Assembly: GCA_947458675.1 (NCBI GenBank)
Contig: CANHAW010000096.1
Location: 1 to 7,325 of the forward strand
DNA: 7,325 bases
Direction of reading: 5' to 3'
Source of the DNA: Beijerinckiaceae bacterium
Lineage (GTDB): Bacteria > Pseudomonadota > Alphaproteobacteria > Rhizobiales > Beijerinckiaceae
In this document: in pieces, positions 5,601-7,325 of the stretch
How positions within the stretch are numbered: position 1 is the stretch's first letter
Layout of the letters: each line of letters starts with the position of its first letter
Program-made: the position numbers and the translations under genes
The notes under the pieces: model-generated
Told to the model about the DNA's origin: nothing
Seen by the model: only the letters and a program-made list of their open reading frames with translations
The model's database searches: none

Positions 5601-6026
5601 TCAGGCGCGCCGGGGATCCTTCTGCTCGGCCGGCCGATCCCCGCCCCACATTTTCTCCAGATTATAGAACTGGCGAACTTCGGGACGGAAAAGGTGGACG
5701 ATCACATCGCCTGCATCGACGAGAACCCAGTCGCAATGGGGAAGTCCCTCCACGCGCGGCGTTTGAAAGCCTGCGTCCTTGCAGCCCTTGATCACGCGAT
5801 CGGCGATCGCGGACACATGGGTACTCGAACGACCCGAAGCAATGATCATTGCATCGGCGATCGAGGTCTTTCCATGCAAGTCGATGGAGAGAACGTCCTC
5901 CGCCTTGGCATCGTCGAGGCTGTTGAGGATGTTGCGTACGAGCTGTCCGGTATCGGGTTCAGCCTGAACACGAACCGGATCGGGCAGAGCTTTTGCCCGG
6001 GCTTGGACCGTGGGTGTCAGAGCCAT
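5601..6026 (-). CDS. rsfS: Ribosomal silencing factor RsfS
   Basis: A 141-residue protein of the RsfS/Iojap family. RsfS binds ribosomal protein uL14 on the 50S subunit and blocks joining of 30S, lowering translation when nutrients are short. The family domain covers about 26-128, with AEDVLSIDLHGKTSIADAMI (42-61), ASGRSSTHVSAIADRV (63-78) and DWVLVDAGDVIVHLF (99-113), ending RPEVRQFYNLEKMW (114-127). The first 25 residues are a variable, probably flexible, extension. AGGAGAA directly precedes the ATG at 6026, a good if closely spaced ribosome site. A 96-bp gap separates it from nadD, in which TTGAAA could serve as a -35 element, though no convincing -10 is seen. rlmH follows 21 bp later. Older names are ybeB and iojap. 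Confidence 0.96.
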   Translation of the reverse strand: MALTPTVQARAKALPDPVRVQAEPDTGQLVRNILNSLDDAKAEDVLSIDLHGKTSIADAMIIASGRSSTHVSAIADRVIKGCKDAGFQTPRVEGLPHCDWVLVDAGDVIVHLFRPEVRQFYNLEKMWGGDRPAEQKDPRRA

Positions 6027-6122
6027 TTCTCCTGTGGGCCACGCGGCGCGCGGCGCTTCTTCAATGTGGGCTTAAAACCCGCGAATTTCAACTGTCTTTC
6101 GCAGGCGCAGATGAGTTGGCGG

Positions 6123-6785
6123 CTAAAGCCCCGCCCCGCGGCTGCGCAGCTCGGTGGAAGAGGCCTCCGAACGCTTGCTGTGCAGAAAGATGAAAGCCGG
6201 TGTCGGCCCGCCCGCCAGCAGAGAGGCTTGATTCTCGGAATGGCGATACCGCGCCAGGAACTGCCCCGCCCGGCTGTTAACCGCTTTCAATGTCGAGCCC
6301 GGACGATCGATCACGGCAATCGGAGTGAGCCGGGCAATATCGCGCCAGCGCTGCCAGCGATGAAATTGCGAAAGATTGTCGGCACCCATGACCCAGACAA
6401 AATCGACATGTTTGCAGCGGCGCGCAAGATATTCGACCGTGTCATAGGTAAAACGCGTACCGATCTCGGCCTCAAAACCCGTAATGTCGATAGAAGGATG
6501 GTCGGCCAACCGACGCGCCGCCTCGATGCGCAAGGCTTGCGGCGGCAGACCGGAATTTTCCTTCAGCGGATTGCCCGGCGTGACAATCCACCAGATGCAA
6601 TCAAGACGCAGCTGCTTGAGCGCAATTTCGCTGACCAGCACATGGCCTTCATGGGGCGGATTGAATGTTCCGCCAAACAGGCCGATGCGCATGCCCGGCG
6701 CATGCGGAGGCAAATGCGCCGGCATGGGGGCGCCAGCGTGCAAGCGCGGCAGATCGGCAAAGCGCAATGCCGGGCGCAGGGGCAT
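6123..6785 (-). CDS. nadD: Nicotinate-nucleotide adenylyltransferase NadD
   Basis: A 220-residue cytoplasmic enzyme that joins nicotinate mononucleotide and ATP to give deamido-NAD, the adenylylation step of NAD synthesis. The nucleotidyl-transferase signature GLFGGTFNPPHEGH (35-48) carries the conserved HxGH. WWIVTPGNPLK (65-75), FTYDTVEYL (112-120) and VMGADNL (132-138) follow, and SSTELR (209-214) is the C-terminal ATP-binding motif. I chose the ATG at 6785: it lies 5 nt after the proA stop. A GTG at 6839 would overlap proA by 49 bases, and an ATG at 6725 is possible but lacks a ribosome site. The 31 residues before GMRIGLFGG are rich in Pro and Ala; short leaders of this kind occur in rhizobial NadD. 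Pairing with rsfS is widespread in bacteria. Confidence 0.96.
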   Translation of the reverse strand: MPLRPALRFADLPRLHAGAPMPAHLPPHAPGMRIGLFGGTFNPPHEGHVLVSEIALKQLRLDCIWWIVTPGNPLKENSGLPPQALRIEAARRLADHPSIDITGFEAEIGTRFTYDTVEYLARRCKHVDFVWVMGADNLSQFHRWQRWRDIARLTPIAVIDRPGSTLKAVNSRAGQFLARYRHSENQASLLAGGPTPAFIFLHSKRSEASSTELRSRGAGL

Positions 6786-6790
6786 GTGCT

Positions 6791-7325
6791 TCACGGACGC
6801 GTCTGCCCATTGCCGCGAACGCGGTATTTGAAGGAACACAGCTGGGCAAGACCGACCGGCCCGCGTGCATGCATGCGGCCCGTGGCAATGCCGATTTCCG
6901 CGCCGAAACCGAATTCGCCGCCATCGGCAAATTGCGTCGAGGCATTATGCATGACAATGGCGGAATCGACCTCGTTGAGGAAACGCTCGGCTGCATCAAG
7001 ATCTTCCGTCACGATGCAATCGGTGTGATGGGAACCATGCGTCTCAATATGGTCGATCGCATCCTCCAGCCCATCAACAACGCGGCAAGCGATGATGGAA
7101 TCGAGATATTCGAGTTTCCAGTCTTCTTCCGTCGCCGGCACGACGCGGGCATCGACAGCGCGTGTGCGCGCATCGCCGCGCACTTCGCATTTTTCATCGA
7201 GCAGCATTTTCACCAAGGGTGCCAGATGCGTTGACGCGACAGACGTATCGACGAGCAGCGTTTCCGCCGCCCCGCAAATGCCGGTGCGGCGCAATTTCGC
7301 ATTGCGCAAAATGGTCTTGGCTTTT
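6791..7325 (-). CDS. proA: Gamma-glutamyl phosphate reductase ProA, C-terminal part (cut by window edge)
   Basis: The last 177 residues of ProA, with the 5' part beyond the right edge. ProA reduces gamma-glutamyl phosphate to glutamate semialdehyde with NADPH in the cytoplasm, the second step of proline synthesis. The frame is open to the edge and reads [20 protein letters not shown] just inside it. The Cys in TGIC (codon 7274-7276) matches the catalytic cysteine of the aldehyde dehydrogenase fold. [45 protein letters not shown] and [15 protein letters not shown] are strongly conserved ProA segments. Internal TTG or ATG codons are not starts, because the match continues through them to the edge. 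The stop at 6791 is followed after 5 nt by nadD, so the two are probably co-transcribed. The full protein is normally about 420-430 residues. Confidence 0.96.
   Translation of the reverse strand, partial: KAKTILRNAKLRRTGICGAAETLLVDTSVASTHLAPLVKMLLDEKCEVRGDARTRAVDARVVPATEEDWKLEYLDSIIACRVVDGLEDAIDHIETHGSHHTDCIVTEDLDAAERFLNEVDSAIVMHNASTQFADGGEFGFGAEIGIATGRMHARGPVGLAQLCSFKYRVRGNGQTRP

Noticed and set aside
6786..6839. GTG start extending NadD by 18 residues
   Set aside because: It would overlap proA by 49 bases. The ATG at 6785 sits 5 nt after the proA stop and gives a more usual protein.
5694..7028. A 444-codon plus-strand open frame opposite rsfS, nadD and proA
   Set aside because: It crosses three conserved genes and their gaps on the other strand and has no recognisable domain.
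1..7325. Mobile element, CRISPR array, prophage or toxin-antitoxin system
   Set aside because: No transposase, integrase, regular direct repeats or small paired genes are seen. All genes are core housekeeping genes on one strand with similar base composition.

Overview
This is an ordinary, densely packed chromosomal segment of an alphaproteobacterium, most likely of the order Hyphomicrobiales (Rhizobiales). That placement rests on high G+C with strongly GC-biased third codon positions, alphaproteobacterial-type protein sequences, and the gene order proA-nadD-rsfS-rlmH-envC-like-ctpA-divergent polysaccharide deacetylase-rppH, which from memory is typical of that order. Genus cannot be decided from the sequence alone. 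Every gene, protein or RNA, lies on the minus strand, so transcription runs from high to low coordinates.

In reading order, the window opens (right edge) inside proA, the glutamyl-5-phosphate reductase of proline synthesis. nadD (NAD synthesis) follows 5 nt after the proA stop. After a 96-bp gap come rsfS (ribosomal silencing factor) and rlmH (23S rRNA methyltransferase). Next is an envelope block: an EnvC-like murein hydrolase activator with a degenerate LytM domain, then the S41 carboxy-terminal protease ctpA, whose start codon shares one base with the envC stop. A 149-bp gap with two terminator-like hairpins separates ctpA from a membrane-anchored divergent polysaccharide deacetylase (YibQ/DUF610 type). 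rppH (RNA pyrophosphohydrolase) follows 24 bp later and ends just before a strong GC hairpin. The left end carries two class II tRNA genes with encoded CCA: tRNA-Leu(CAA) and tRNA-Ser(CGA).

Functionally the segment joins proline and NAD synthesis, ribosome maturation and dormancy control, septal peptidoglycan remodelling, and RNA decay. I see no mobile element, CRISPR array, prophage or defence gene, and no clear undescribed system. The most thought-provoking points are the linkage of an amidase activator, a periplasmic protease and an uncharacterised deacetylase-fold protein, the loss of expected catalytic residues in two of these proteins, and the hairpin-rich gap between ctpA and the deacetylase gene.
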